Shown here piece after piece: positions 43,265 through 52,137 of a stretch of 64,000 nt of DNA. This stretch comes from Scandinavium vulneris_A. GTDB taxonomy: Bacteria > Pseudomonadota > Gammaproteobacteria > Enterobacterales > Enterobacteriaceae. Location of the stretch: the NCBI GenBank assembly GCA_046518185.1, contig JBKGRZ010000008.1:1-64000 (forward strand). The letters are read 5' to 3'. The notes beneath the pieces were generated by a model. That model did no database searches. It worked only from the letters and a program-made list of their open reading frames with translations, and was not told the origin of the DNA. The position numbers and the translations under genes are program-made. The number at the start of each line of letters is the position of its first letter. Within the stretch, counting starts at the first letter, position 1.

Positions 43265-45412
43265 ATGAAAAAAGTCGTCACGGTTTGCCCTTACTGCGCA
43301 TCGGGCTGCAAGATAAACCTGGTGGTAGATAACGGCAAAATAATCCGGGCGGAAGCGGCGCAGGGGAAAACCAATCAGGGCACGCTGTGCCTGAAAGGTT
43401 TCTACGGTTGGGATTTTATCAACGATACCCAAATCCTCACCCCGCGCCTGAAAACCCCGATGATCCGTCGCCAGCGTGGCGGCAAACTGGAATCTGTGTC
43501 CTGGGACGAAGCGCTGAACTATGTCGCCGAACGTCTGAGCGCCATCAAAGCCAAATACGGTCCTGACGCCATCCAGACCACCGGCTCTTCGCGCGGGACA
43601 GGGAATGAAACTAACTATGTGATGCAAAAATTTGCGCGCGCCGTTATTGGCACCAATAACGTCGACTGCTGCGCTCGCGTCTGACACGGCCCTTCGGTTG
43701 CAGGTCTGCACCAATCGGTCGGTAATGGCGCCATGAGCAATGCCATCACAGAAATTGATAACACGGATTTAGTCTTTATCTTCGGGTACAACCCTGCAGA
43801 TTCACACCCGATCGTGGCGAATCACGTGATTAACGCCAAACGCAACGGGGCGAAAATTATCGTCTGCGATCCGCGCAAAATTGAAACCGCGCGCATTGCC
43901 GATATGCACCTGGCGCTGAAAAACGGCTCGAATATCGCGCTGTTGAACGCCATTGGGCACGTGATCATTGAAGAAAACCTCTACGACACGGCGTTTGTCG
44001 CCAGCCGTACCGAGGGCTTTGAGGATTACCGCAAAATCGTTGAAGGCTATACGCCGGAATCGGTGGAAGACATTACCGGGCTGAGCGCTCAGCAAATTCG
44101 CGAATGCGCGCGGATGTACGCCGGGGCGAAATCGGCCGCCATCCTGTGGGGCATGGGCGTGACCCAGTTCTATCAGGGCGTGGAAACCGTGCGTTCGTTG
44201 ACCAGCCTCGCGATGCTGACCGGCAATCTGGGCCGCCCAAGCGTGGGCGTGAACCCGGTGCGTGGGCAGAACAACGTCCAGGGCGCGTGCGATATGGGCG
44301 CGCTGCCGGATACCTATCCGGGCTATCAGTACGTCAACAACCCGGCGCACCGCGAGAAATTCGCCAAAGCCTGGGGCGTGGAGAGCCTGCCTGCGCATAC
44401 CGGCTATCGCATCAGCGAGCTGCCGCACCGAGCGGCGCATGGCGAAGTGCGCGCGGCGTACATCATGGGTGAAGATCCGCTGCAAACCGATGCCGAGCTG
44501 TCGGCGGTGCGCAAAGGGTTTGACGACCTCGAACTGGTTATCGTGCAGGACATCTTTATGACCAAAACCGCTAACGCGGCCGACGTCATTCTGCCCTCCA
44601 CCTCCTGGGGTGAGCACGAAGGGGTATACACCGCCGCCGACCGTGGTTTCCAGCGCTTCTTTAAAGCGGTTGAACCGCAGTGGGACCTGAAAACCGACTG
44701 GCAAATCATCAGCGAAATCGCCACCCGGATGGGCTACCCGATGCACTACAACAACACCCAGGAAATCTGGGATGAGTTGCGGCATCTGTGCCCAAGCTTT
44801 ACCGGCGCGACCTACGAAAAAATGGGTGAACTGGGCTATGTGATGTGGCCGTGCCGCGATGAGTCCGACGCCGATCAGGGCACCTCGTACCTGTTTGCCG
44901 AGAAGTTCGATACCCCGAACGGGCTGGCACAGTTCTTCACCTGCGACTGGGTCGCCCCTATCGATAAGCTCACCGAAGAGTATCCGATGGTGCTGTCTAC
45001 CGTGCGTGAAGTCGGCCATTACTCGTGTCGTTCGATGACCGGGAACTGCGCCGCACTGGCCGCGCTGGCAGATGAACCGGGCTATGCGCAGATCAACACC
45101 GCCGATGCGGCAAGACTGGGCATTGAAAACGAAGCGCTGGTCTGGGTTCACTCGCGCAAAGGCAAAGTCATCACCCGCGCACAGGTCAGCGATCGTCCCA
45201 ATAAAGGGGCCGTTTACATGACCTATCAATGGTGGATTGGCGCCTGTAACGAGCTGGTAACCGAAAACTTAAGCCCGATTACCAAAACGCCGGAGTATAA
45301 ATACTGCGCCGTTCGGGTGGAAAGCATCGCAGACCAACGCAGCGCCGAGCAGTACGTTATCGATGAATATAACAAGCTGAAGTCCCAACTGCGTGAGAGT
45401 GCTCAGGGCTAA
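43265..45412 (+). CDS. fdhF: Formate dehydrogenase H, selenocysteine enzyme
   Basis: This 715-aa protein is read through an in-frame UGA at 43682-43684 as selenocysteine 140 (context NVDCCARV-Sec-HGPSVAG, identical in layout to E. coli FdhF). The N-terminus carries the [4Fe-4S] motif CPYCASGC plus a later LCLKG Cys. The rest is a molybdopterin oxidoreductase with bis-MGD-binding segments (NPVRGQNNVQGACDMGALP, STVREVGHYS). It is the formate-oxidising subunit of the formate hydrogenlyase complex and needs SelABCD, molybdenum cofactor and FhlA/formate induction. Calling two genes here would be wrong: the frame is the same on both sides of the UGA and a SECIS hairpin follows it. Confidence 0.97.
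43682..43722 (+). other. SECIS element directing selenocysteine insertion in fdhF
   Basis: The UGA and the following ~38 nt contain the apical GGTTGCAGGTCTGCACC stem-loop known from E. coli fdhF, whose AGGUCU loop is bound by SelB. The only visible difference from the E. coli version I recall is in the lower stem (CCCTTCGG instead of CCCATCGG). Confidence 0.92.
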
Positions 45413-45449
45413 CGCGAAACGTTTGATTATCAATTTGGCTAATCGTATT

Positions 45450-45476
45450 GGGGTGAGAGTTTTCACCCCTTTTTTT
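45450..45476 (+). terminator. Terminator of fdhF
   Basis: GGGGTGA (45450-45456) pairs with TCACCCC (45463-45469), followed by seven Ts. Confidence 0.9.
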
Positions 45477-45547
45477 GGTACAAATTCGCCCATTTAATTC
45501 TGGCTGCTCACCCTTTATACTGCCGCTCCTTTCATGCGGAACAAAAA

Positions 45548-46219
45548 ATGATGAAACGCAGTGTCTGGTTGCTGTTATTCCCTCTACTGGCGCACGCCAA
45601 CGAGATCGGCAGCCAATACAAAGAACAGGCCGAAGCGGGTGACGCCCGCGCTCAGTATTACCTGGCCGACACCTATTACAGCTCCGGTGATGAGTCGCAC
45701 GCCCGCTATTGGGCCGAAAAAGCGGCGACAGCGGGGGAGCCTGATGCCGTCGCCCTGCTCGCGCAGATGATGATGAAAACCAGCTGGCCCGATGCGCGTA
45801 AGCTCGCAGAACAGGCGGTGCTGGCGGGGAGCAGTAACGGGGAGATCACTCTCGCCCACACCCTGGTTAACACCCAGGCGGGTAAAACCGACTATCCACG
45901 CGCCCTGTCACTGCTGCAAAAAGCCGCCGAGAACACTGACAGCGATGCCGCCGTGGATGCGCAAATGCTGCTCGGGCTGATTTACGCCAACGGCGGTGAA
46001 GTGGCAGAAGATGACGCCAAAGCCACCTTCTGGTTTAAGCGCAGTTCTACGCTGTCGCGATCCGGCTATGCCGAATACTGGGCAGGAAAGATGTTCCAGG
46101 AAGGGGAAAAAGGCTTTATCGCGCCGAATACCCAGAAGGCGCTGAACTGGTTTAACGTCAGCTGTCTGGAAGGCAATGATTCGGGTTGTGAAGAGCTGGA
46201 TGCATTGAGCGGAGAGTAA
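45548..46219 (+). CDS. yjcO: YjcO, Sel1-repeat periplasmic protein
   Basis: This 223-aa protein has a short signal peptide (MMKRSVWLLLFPLLAHA). At least four Sel1-like/TPR helical repeats follow (QAEAGDARAQYYLADTYY, AGEPDAVALLAQMM, SSNGEITLAHTLVN, DAQMLLGLIYANG), ending in ALNWFNVSCLEGNDSGCEEL with a conserved Cys pair. The E. coli homologue lies in the same place between fdhF and gltP. Sel1 repeats mediate protein contacts; its partner is unknown. Confidence 0.9.
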   Translation: MMKRSVWLLLFPLLAHANEIGSQYKEQAEAGDARAQYYLADTYYSSGDESHARYWAEKAATAGEPDAVALLAQMMMKTSWPDARKLAEQAVLAGSSNGEITLAHTLVNTQAGKTDYPRALSLLQKAAENTDSDAAVDAQMLLGLIYANGGEVAEDDAKATFWFKRSSTLSRSGYAEYWAGKMFQEGEKGFIAPNTQKALNWFNVSCLEGNDSGCEELDALSGE

Positions 46220-46221
46220 AA

Positions 46222-46252
46222 AGCCCGGCGGCGCGATGCGCGCCATCGGGCA
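46222..46252. repeat. REP-like hairpin between convergent yjcO and gltP
   Basis: GCCCGGCGGCGC and its imperfect complement GCGCCATCGGGC form a stem that fills the gap between the two stop codons and probably limits read-through in both directions. Confidence 0.65.
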
Positions 46253-46261
46253 AAGTGTGGC

Positions 46262-47575
46262 TTAACGGTTCGCGGTCTTATCAAATTGCCCCAGCATTTC
46301 GCGCTCGTAGGCCTGCGCTTTTTTGTGGTCAAATTTGTGTTCCCACTTGGCAATCACCAGCACCGCCAGCGCATTCCCCACCACGTTCAGCGCGGTACGC
46401 GCCATGTCGAGAAGTCGATCGACACCGGCGATAAACGCCAGTCCTTCCAGCGGAATACCGACGCTACCCAGCGTAGCCAGCAGCACCACGAACGACACCC
46501 CCGGCACGCCCGCAATCCCTTTCGACGTCACCATCAGGGTCAGTACCAGAATGATTTCCTGGCCGAGCGACAGATCAATGCCGTACAGCTGGGCGATGAA
46601 AATCGCGGCGATGCTTTGATACAGCGTTGAGCCATCAAGGTTAAAGGAGTAACCGGTCGGCACCACAAAACTGGTTATCGACGCTGGCGCACCGTAGGCT
46701 TCCATCTTCTCGATAATTCTCGGCAGCACGCTTTCGGAACTCGCCGTGGAGTACGCCAGGATCAGTTCGTCTTTCAGGATACGAATCAAAATCCAGATGC
46801 GCAGCCCACAGAGTTTAGCCACTGCCCCCAGCACCACCAGCGCGAAGAATACAATAGCGATGTACACCAGGATAACCAGCTTGGCGAGCGGCCACAGCGA
46901 GGCAAAACCGAAGTTGGCGACGGTGACGGCAATCAGGGCAAACACGCCCACTGGCGCATAGCGCATCACCATATGCGTCACTTTGAACATCGTTTCAGAG
47001 ACCGAACGGAACACCGTCACCAGCGGCTCACGATGCGCCGACGGCAGCGATGACAGGCCCAGACCAAACAGCACCGAGAAGAAGATAATCGGCAGCATTT
47101 CACCCTTCGCCATCGAGGCAAAGATGTTGGTCGGTACCAGCGACAAAATCGTGCCCATCAGGCCATGCGCGTGGCTCTGCACGTCGGTCGCGGTGCTCTG
47201 GTATTTCGAGATATCAACCGTCGCCAGGCTCGACATATCGATCCCCGCGCCCGGCTGAAATACATTCGCCAGCGTGATACCCAACACGATGGCGATGGTG
47301 GTGATGATTTCGAAATAGAGAATGGTTTTCGCGCCGATACGCCCCAGCGCCTTGGCATCGCCCACGCCCGCAATCCCGACCACCAGCGTCGAAATCACAA
47401 TCGGTACCACAATCATTTTGATCAGATGGATGAAGATATCACCGGCTGGCGACAGCAGGTTGGCAATCAGCCATTCACGGCTATCACTTTGGTAGTGCAG
47501 ATAACTGCCCAGAAGAATACCCAGCACTAACGCCAGCAGGATCTGCCAGGCCAGGCTGACTTTCGCTTTTTTCAT
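46262..47575 (-). CDS. gltP: Glutamate/aspartate:proton symporter GltP
   Basis: This 437-aa protein matches the length of E. coli GltP. It belongs to the dicarboxylate/amino acid:cation symporter family, with eight TM helices, two re-entrant loops and the signature serine-rich STASSESVLP followed by SFVVPTGYSFNLDGS. It takes up glutamate and aspartate with protons. The start at 47575 (MKKAKVSLAWQ) has GAGGAAG ~9 nt upstream; an in-frame TTG further up overlaps that ribosome-binding site and is rejected. Confidence 0.96.
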   Translation of the reverse strand: MKKAKVSLAWQILLALVLGILLGSYLHYQSDSREWLIANLLSPAGDIFIHLIKMIVVPIVISTLVVGIAGVGDAKALGRIGAKTILYFEIITTIAIVLGITLANVFQPGAGIDMSSLATVDISKYQSTATDVQSHAHGLMGTILSLVPTNIFASMAKGEMLPIIFFSVLFGLGLSSLPSAHREPLVTVFRSVSETMFKVTHMVMRYAPVGVFALIAVTVANFGFASLWPLAKLVILVYIAIVFFALVVLGAVAKLCGLRIWILIRILKDELILAYSTASSESVLPRIIEKMEAYGAPASITSFVVPTGYSFNLDGSTLYQSIAAIFIAQLYGIDLSLGQEIILVLTLMVTSKGIAGVPGVSFVVLLATLGSVGIPLEGLAFIAGVDRLLDMARTALNVVGNALAVLVIAKWEHKFDHKKAQAYEREMLGQFDKTANR

Positions 47576-47989
47576 GACTACAGACTTCCTCAATGCCGGG
47601 ACTTATTCATGTTACGAATAACTCCCATTGAAAGGGGGATGGTTTGTGTTGCGTATTTAAATGGAGTTTTTTAACGCGGCGTATCAGTACCACCTGCACA
47701 GCATTCTGCGCAACCCTTTCAGAACGGGGCTTTTGGCTGACAAACGGGGGGTTAGTGCGGATTAAGTCCGGTTATTCAAATTAACCTTTTGTTATAGCAA
47801 TCTTTTTTTAGTCTAAAAATCTATAAATTCAATGCCGTTATTATTTGCCTTCTAAGCATCATTTGGCGAATTTTCATACTCTGTAATTAATGCGTGATCT
47901 GTCGCCCAAATAGTAAACAATGCCTCCCAAAGCTCTGTTATTAACGATTGGTTGACATATTATTAACATTCAACAGGGAGAAAAAAAGC
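47576..47989. other. 414-bp divergent region between gltP and acs
   Basis: No gene was found. It is A+T-rich in the middle and right half, with a TTGACA-like hexamer at 47952-47957 shortly before acs. In E. coli this place holds nrfABCDEFG, and acs there depends on CRP with Fis and IHF. Only a weak CRP-like GCGTGATCTGTC sequence near 47891 was noticed. Confidence 0.5.
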
Positions 47990-49948
47990 ATGAGCCAAAT
48001 ACACAAACACTCTATTCCCGCAAACATTGCGGAAAATTGCCTGATCAACCCGGAACAGTACCAAAGCCAGTATCAACAGTCGGTCAGCGACCCTGACGCC
48101 TTCTGGGGCGAGCAGGGCAAAATCCTCGACTGGATGAAGCCTTATCAGAAAGTCAAAAACACCTCCTTCGCCCCCGGTAACGTCTCGATTAAATGGTACG
48201 AAGACGGCACCCTGAACCTGGCAGCCAACTGTCTGGATCGCCACCTGGCCGAGGGCGGCGATCGGACCGCTATCATCTGGGAAGGTGATGATGCCAGCCT
48301 GAGTAAACACATTAGCTATAAAGAATTGCACGCCGACGTGTGTCGTTTCGCCAACGTGCTGACCTCGCTTGGCATCAAGAAAGGCGACGTGGTCGCTATC
48401 TATATGCCGATGGTGCCGGAAGCGGCGGTGGCGATGCTGGCCTGCGCGCGCATCGGGGCCGTCCACTCGGTCATTTTCGGTGGCTTCTCGCCGGAAGCAG
48501 TGGCCGGACGCATTATTGACTCCAGCTCACGGCTGGTGATCACCGCCGATGAAGGCGTGCGCGCCGGACGTTCGATTCCGCTGAAGAAAAACGTCGACGA
48601 TGCGCTGAAAAACCCGAACGTGAAAACCGTGGAACACGTGGTCGTGCTCAAGCGTACCGGCGGCAATATTGCCTGGCAGGAAGGCCGTGACCTGTGGTGG
48701 AGTGAACTGACGGAGAAAGCCAGCGATCGGCATCAGCCGGTGGAAGTGGGCGCGGAAGATCCGCTGTTTATTCTGTACACCTCCGGCTCGACCGGCAAAC
48801 CGAAAGGCGTGCTGCACACCACCGGCGGATACCTGGTGTACGCCGCAACCACCTTCAAATATGTCTTTGATTACCATCCGGGCGATATCTACTGGTGTAC
48901 CGCCGACGTGGGCTGGGTCACCGGACACAGCTATTTGCTGTACGGGCCGCTGGCCTGTGGCGCAACTACCCTGATGTTTGAAGGCGTGCCTAACTGGCCG
49001 ACCCCGGCGCGAATGAGCCAGGTGGTCGACAAACATCAGGTCAATATTCTCTACACCGCCCCGACCGCGATCCGCGCCCTGATGGCCGAAGGCGATAAGG
49101 CGATTCAGGGCACCGACCGCTCTTCCCTGCGTATTCTCGGTTCCGTCGGCGAGCCTATCAACCCGGAAGCCTGGGAGTGGTACTGGAAGAAAATCGGTAA
49201 CGAAAAATGCCCGGTGATGGACACCTGGTGGCAGACCGAAACCGGTGGATTCATGATAACGCCGCTGCCGGGCGCGACGGAGCTGAAAGCCGGTTCCGCC
49301 ACCCGTCCGTTCTTCGGCGTCCAGCCTGCGCTGGTCGATAACGAAGGCCATCCGCTGGAAGGGGCAACCGAAGGCAATCTGGTGATCACCGACTCCTGGC
49401 CAGGTCAGGCGCGGACGCTGTTTGGCGATCACGAGCGTTTCGAGCAGACCTATTTCTCGACCTTCAAAAACATGTACTTCAGCGGCGACGGTGCGCGCCG
49501 TGACGAAGACGGTTACTTCTGGATAACGGGCCGTGTCGATGACGTGCTGAACGTCTCCGGTCACCGTCTGGGCACTGCGGAAATTGAGTCGGCGCTGGTA
49601 TCGCACCCGAAAATCGCCGAAGCGGCGGTGGTTGGGATCCCACACAGCATCAAGGGCCAGGCTATTTATGCCTACGTCACGCTGAACCACGGCGAAGAGC
49701 CAAGCCCGGAGCTGTACACCGAAGTGCGTAATTGGGTGCGCAAAGAGATTGGCCCCCTGGCGACCCCGGACGTGCTGCACTGGACCGACTCACTGCCGAA
49801 AACCCGTTCCGGCAAAATCATGCGTCGCATTCTGCGCAAAATCGCCGCCGGGGACACCAGCAACTTTGGTGATACCTCAACGCTGGCCGATCCTGGCGTA
49901 GTGGAAAAACTGCTCGAAGAGAAGCAGTCCATTTCAATGCCTTCCTGA
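47990..49948 (+). CDS. acs: Acetyl-coenzyme A synthetase Acs
   Basis: This 652-aa AMP-forming enzyme equals E. coli Acs. The ATP/AMP-binding motifs are YTSGSTGKPKGV, DTWWQTETGG and YFSGDGARRDEDGY, and the regulatory/catalytic lysine lies in PKTRSGKIMRR near the C-terminus (the acetylation site, ~609). It activates acetate to acetyl-CoA for scavenging during the acetate switch. The start at 47990 (MSQIHKHSIPANIAE) has GGGAG upstream; earlier in-frame codons lack family similarity. It is followed by yjcH-actP. Confidence 0.97.
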   Translation: MSQIHKHSIPANIAENCLINPEQYQSQYQQSVSDPDAFWGEQGKILDWMKPYQKVKNTSFAPGNVSIKWYEDGTLNLAANCLDRHLAEGGDRTAIIWEGDDASLSKHISYKELHADVCRFANVLTSLGIKKGDVVAIYMPMVPEAAVAMLACARIGAVHSVIFGGFSPEAVAGRIIDSSSRLVITADEGVRAGRSIPLKKNVDDALKNPNVKTVEHVVVLKRTGGNIAWQEGRDLWWSELTEKASDRHQPVEVGAEDPLFILYTSGSTGKPKGVLHTTGGYLVYAATTFKYVFDYHPGDIYWCTADVGWVTGHSYLLYGPLACGATTLMFEGVPNWPTPARMSQVVDKHQVNILYTAPTAIRALMAEGDKAIQGTDRSSLRILGSVGEPINPEAWEWYWKKIGNEKCPVMDTWWQTETGGFMITPLPGATELKAGSATRPFFGVQPALVDNEGHPLEGATEGNLVITDSWPGQARTLFGDHERFEQTYFSTFKNMYFSGDGARRDEDGYFWITGRVDDVLNVSGHRLGTAEIESALVSHPKIAEAAVVGIPHSIKGQAIYAYVTLNHGEEPSPELYTEVRNWVRKEIGPLATPDVLHWTDSLPKTRSGKIMRRILRKIAAGDTSNFGDTSTLADPGVVEKLLEEKQSISMPS

Positions 49949-49963
49949 CCCTCCTCACCCTAA

Positions 49964-49985
49964 CCCTCTCCCTGCCGGGAGAGGG
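49964..49985. repeat. Palindromic intergenic repeat between acs and yjcH
   Basis: CCCTCTCCC and GGGAGAGGG flank a 4-nt loop, preceded by CTCACCCTAAC. This is a widespread enterobacterial intergenic palindrome; a relative occurs at 38467-38490 upstream of the sugar ABC operon. Confidence 0.7.
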
Positions 49986-50024
49986 ACTATAACAACAGCC
50001 CAACCTCTGTGGAGAGTTTCTGTG

Positions 50025-50339
50025 ATGAATCAAGACATTTGTCAGCAGATAGAAAACAACGCGCATTTCAGGGAGCTGGTCGAAAAACGGCAACGGTTTG
50101 CCACCATTCTGTCCATCATCATGCTGGTGGTGTACGTCGGTTTTATTCTGCTGATCGCCTTCGCCCCCGGCTGGCTCGGTACCCCGCTGCATCCGGGTAC
50201 CAGCGTTACGCGCGGTATTCCGATTGGGATTGGCGTGATTATTATCTCTTTCCTGCTCACCGGCGTGTACGTGTGGCGGGCCAACGGTGAATTTGACCGA
50301 CTGACCAACGCCCTCTTACGCGAGGTGAAAACATCATGA
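50025..50339 (+). CDS. yjcH: YjcH, small inner-membrane protein of the acetate operon
   Basis: This 104-aa DUF485 protein has two TM helices (FATILSIIMLVVYVGFILLI and GIPIGIGVIIISFLLTGVYV) and a conserved N-terminal NAHFRELVEKRQRF. It is always found beside actP-type solute:sodium symporters and is thought to be a small partner of ActP. ATG 50025 is preferred over the GTG one codon earlier because GGAG lies 10 nt upstream. The end overlaps actP by 4 bp. Confidence 0.92.
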   Translation: MNQDICQQIENNAHFRELVEKRQRFATILSIIMLVVYVGFILLIAFAPGWLGTPLHPGTSVTRGIPIGIGVIIISFLLTGVYVWRANGEFDRLTNALLREVKTS

Positions 50340-51985
50340 AAAAGCTCTTAACGGCGCTGGTCGCCACGCTCCCCCTGGCCGCCAATGCGGCGGATGCCAT
50401 TACCGGCGACGTGCAACGCCAGCCGACTAACTGGCAGGCGATCATCATGTTCCTGATTTTCGTGGTGCTGACGCTGTACATCACCTACTGGGCATCCAAA
50501 CGCGTGCGGTCGCGTAACGATTATTACACCGCGGGCGGCAATATCACCGGTTTCCAGAACGGGCTGGCGATTGCCGGGGACTTTATGTCCGCCGCATCGT
50601 TCCTCGGGATTTCCGCGCTGGTGTACACCTCCGGCTACGACGGGCTGATTTACTCGCTCGGCTTCCTCGTTGGCTGGCCCATTATCCTGTTCCTGATAGC
50701 CGAACGCCTGCGTAACCTCGGGCGCTACACCTTCGCCGATGTAGCGTCATATCGCCTGAAGCAGGGACCGATCCGCACCCTTTCCGCCTGCGGCTCGCTG
50801 GTGGTGGTCGCGTTATATCTGATTGCCCAGATGGTCGGCGCAGGAAAACTGATTGAGCTGCTGTTCGGCCTCAATTACCACGTTGCGGTGGTGCTGGTTG
50901 GGGTACTGATGGTGATGTATGTGCTGTTCGGCGGCATGTTAGCCACCACCTGGGTACAAATCATCAAGGCGGTGCTGCTGCTGTTCGGGGCCAGCTTTAT
51001 GGCCTTTATGGTGATGAAGCACGTCGGTTTCAGCTTCAATAACCTGTTCACCGAGGCGATGGCGGTGCATCCGAAAGGGGCGGCTATCATGAGTCCGGGC
51101 GGGTTGGTGAAAGACCCGATTTCTGCGCTGTCGCTTGGCCTGGGCCTGATGTTTGGTACCGCTGGGCTGCCGCACATTCTGATGCGTTTCTTCACCGTGA
51201 GCGATGCGCGTGAAGCCCGTAAAAGCGTGTTCTACGCCACCGGGTTTATGGGCTATTTCTACATCCTGACCTTCATCATCGGCTTCGGTGCGATCATGCT
51301 GGTCGGCGCGAACCCGGCGTTTAAAGACGCGGCGGGCCAGCTGATTGGCGGCAATAACATGGCGGCGGTGCATCTGGCGGATGCGGTCGGCGGCAACCTG
51401 TTCCTCGGCTTCATATCAGCCGTGGCCTTTGCCACTATTCTGGCGGTGGTTGCCGGTCTGACGCTGGCGGGCGCGTCGGCGGTCTCACATGACCTCTACG
51501 CCAACGTATGGCGCAAAGGTGCTTCCGAACGCCAGGAGCTGAAGGTATCGAAAATCACAGTGCTGATTTTGGGCGTGGTGGCCATTCTGCTGGGGATTTT
51601 GTTCGAGAAGCAGAACATCGCCTTCATGGTCGGCCTGGCGTTCTCGATTGCCGCCAGCTGTAACTTCCCGATTATCCTGCTGTCGATGTACTGGTCGAAA
51701 CTGACCACGCGCGGGGCGATGATTGGCGGCTGGCTGGGATTGCTGACCGCGATTATCCTGATGGTCCTCGGCCCGACCATTTGGGTGCAGATCCTCGGTC
51801 ACGAGAAAGCCATCTTCCCGTATGAATATCCGGCGCTGTTCTCCATCGCGGTGGCGTTTATCGGCATCTGGTTCTTCTCCGCGACCGACAGCTCCGAATC
51901 GGGCGTGCGTGAGCGCGAGCAGTTCCGCGCGCAGTTTATCCGTTCTCAAACCGGGATTGGCATCGACCAGGGCCGGGCGCACTAA
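50336..51985 (+). CDS. actP: Cation/acetate symporter ActP
   Basis: This 549-aa protein, equal to E. coli ActP, belongs to the solute:sodium symporter family with ~13-14 TM helices and an N-terminal signal-like segment (MKKLLTALVATLPLAANA). Conserved blocks include NDYYTAGGNITGFQNGLAIA and GLPHILMRFFTVSDAREAR. It imports acetate and glycolate, feeding Acs. It is the last gene of acs-yjcH-actP. Confidence 0.96.
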   Translation: MKKLLTALVATLPLAANAADAITGDVQRQPTNWQAIIMFLIFVVLTLYITYWASKRVRSRNDYYTAGGNITGFQNGLAIAGDFMSAASFLGISALVYTSGYDGLIYSLGFLVGWPIILFLIAERLRNLGRYTFADVASYRLKQGPIRTLSACGSLVVVALYLIAQMVGAGKLIELLFGLNYHVAVVLVGVLMVMYVLFGGMLATTWVQIIKAVLLLFGASFMAFMVMKHVGFSFNNLFTEAMAVHPKGAAIMSPGGLVKDPISALSLGLGLMFGTAGLPHILMRFFTVSDAREARKSVFYATGFMGYFYILTFIIGFGAIMLVGANPAFKDAAGQLIGGNNMAAVHLADAVGGNLFLGFISAVAFATILAVVAGLTLAGASAVSHDLYANVWRKGASERQELKVSKITVLILGVVAILLGILFEKQNIAFMVGLAFSIAASCNFPIILLSMYWSKLTTRGAMIGGWLGLLTAIILMVLGPTIWVQILGHEKAIFPYEYPALFSIAVAFIGIWFFSATDSSESGVREREQFRAQFIRSQTGIGIDQGRAH

Positions 51986-51995
51986 CCTCCCCCTT

Positions 51996-52015
51996 CCCCG
52001 GTCATTTGGCCGGGG
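51996..52015 (+). terminator. Hairpin after actP
   Basis: CCCCGG (51996-52001) pairs with CCGGGG (52010-52015), 10 bp after the actP stop. It lacks a clear T run, so termination is probable but not certain. Confidence 0.5.
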
Positions 52016-52137
52016 ATCACATTTCTCTTCCCTGCTTATTTCTATTCCTTCCCGGCGCGTTACTCTATCCGAAGACAAATGAAACGCTGTTTTTATTTAA
52101 TCAATCTGGCAATTCACTTTTGAAGGATCGGGATGGT

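Noticed and set aside
43682..43733. Frameshift or nonsense mutation splitting fdhF
   Set aside because: The reading frame is the same on both sides of the UGA, the UGA sits at the known selenocysteine position, and the SECIS hairpin follows directly.
43802..45229. 475-aa minus-strand open frame
   Set aside because: It is antisense to fdhF, rich in His/Arg/Gly as expected from a mirrored frame, and has no recognisable family.
48527..49780. 417-aa minus-strand open frame
   Set aside because: It is antisense to the highly conserved acs gene and has no independent coding signals.
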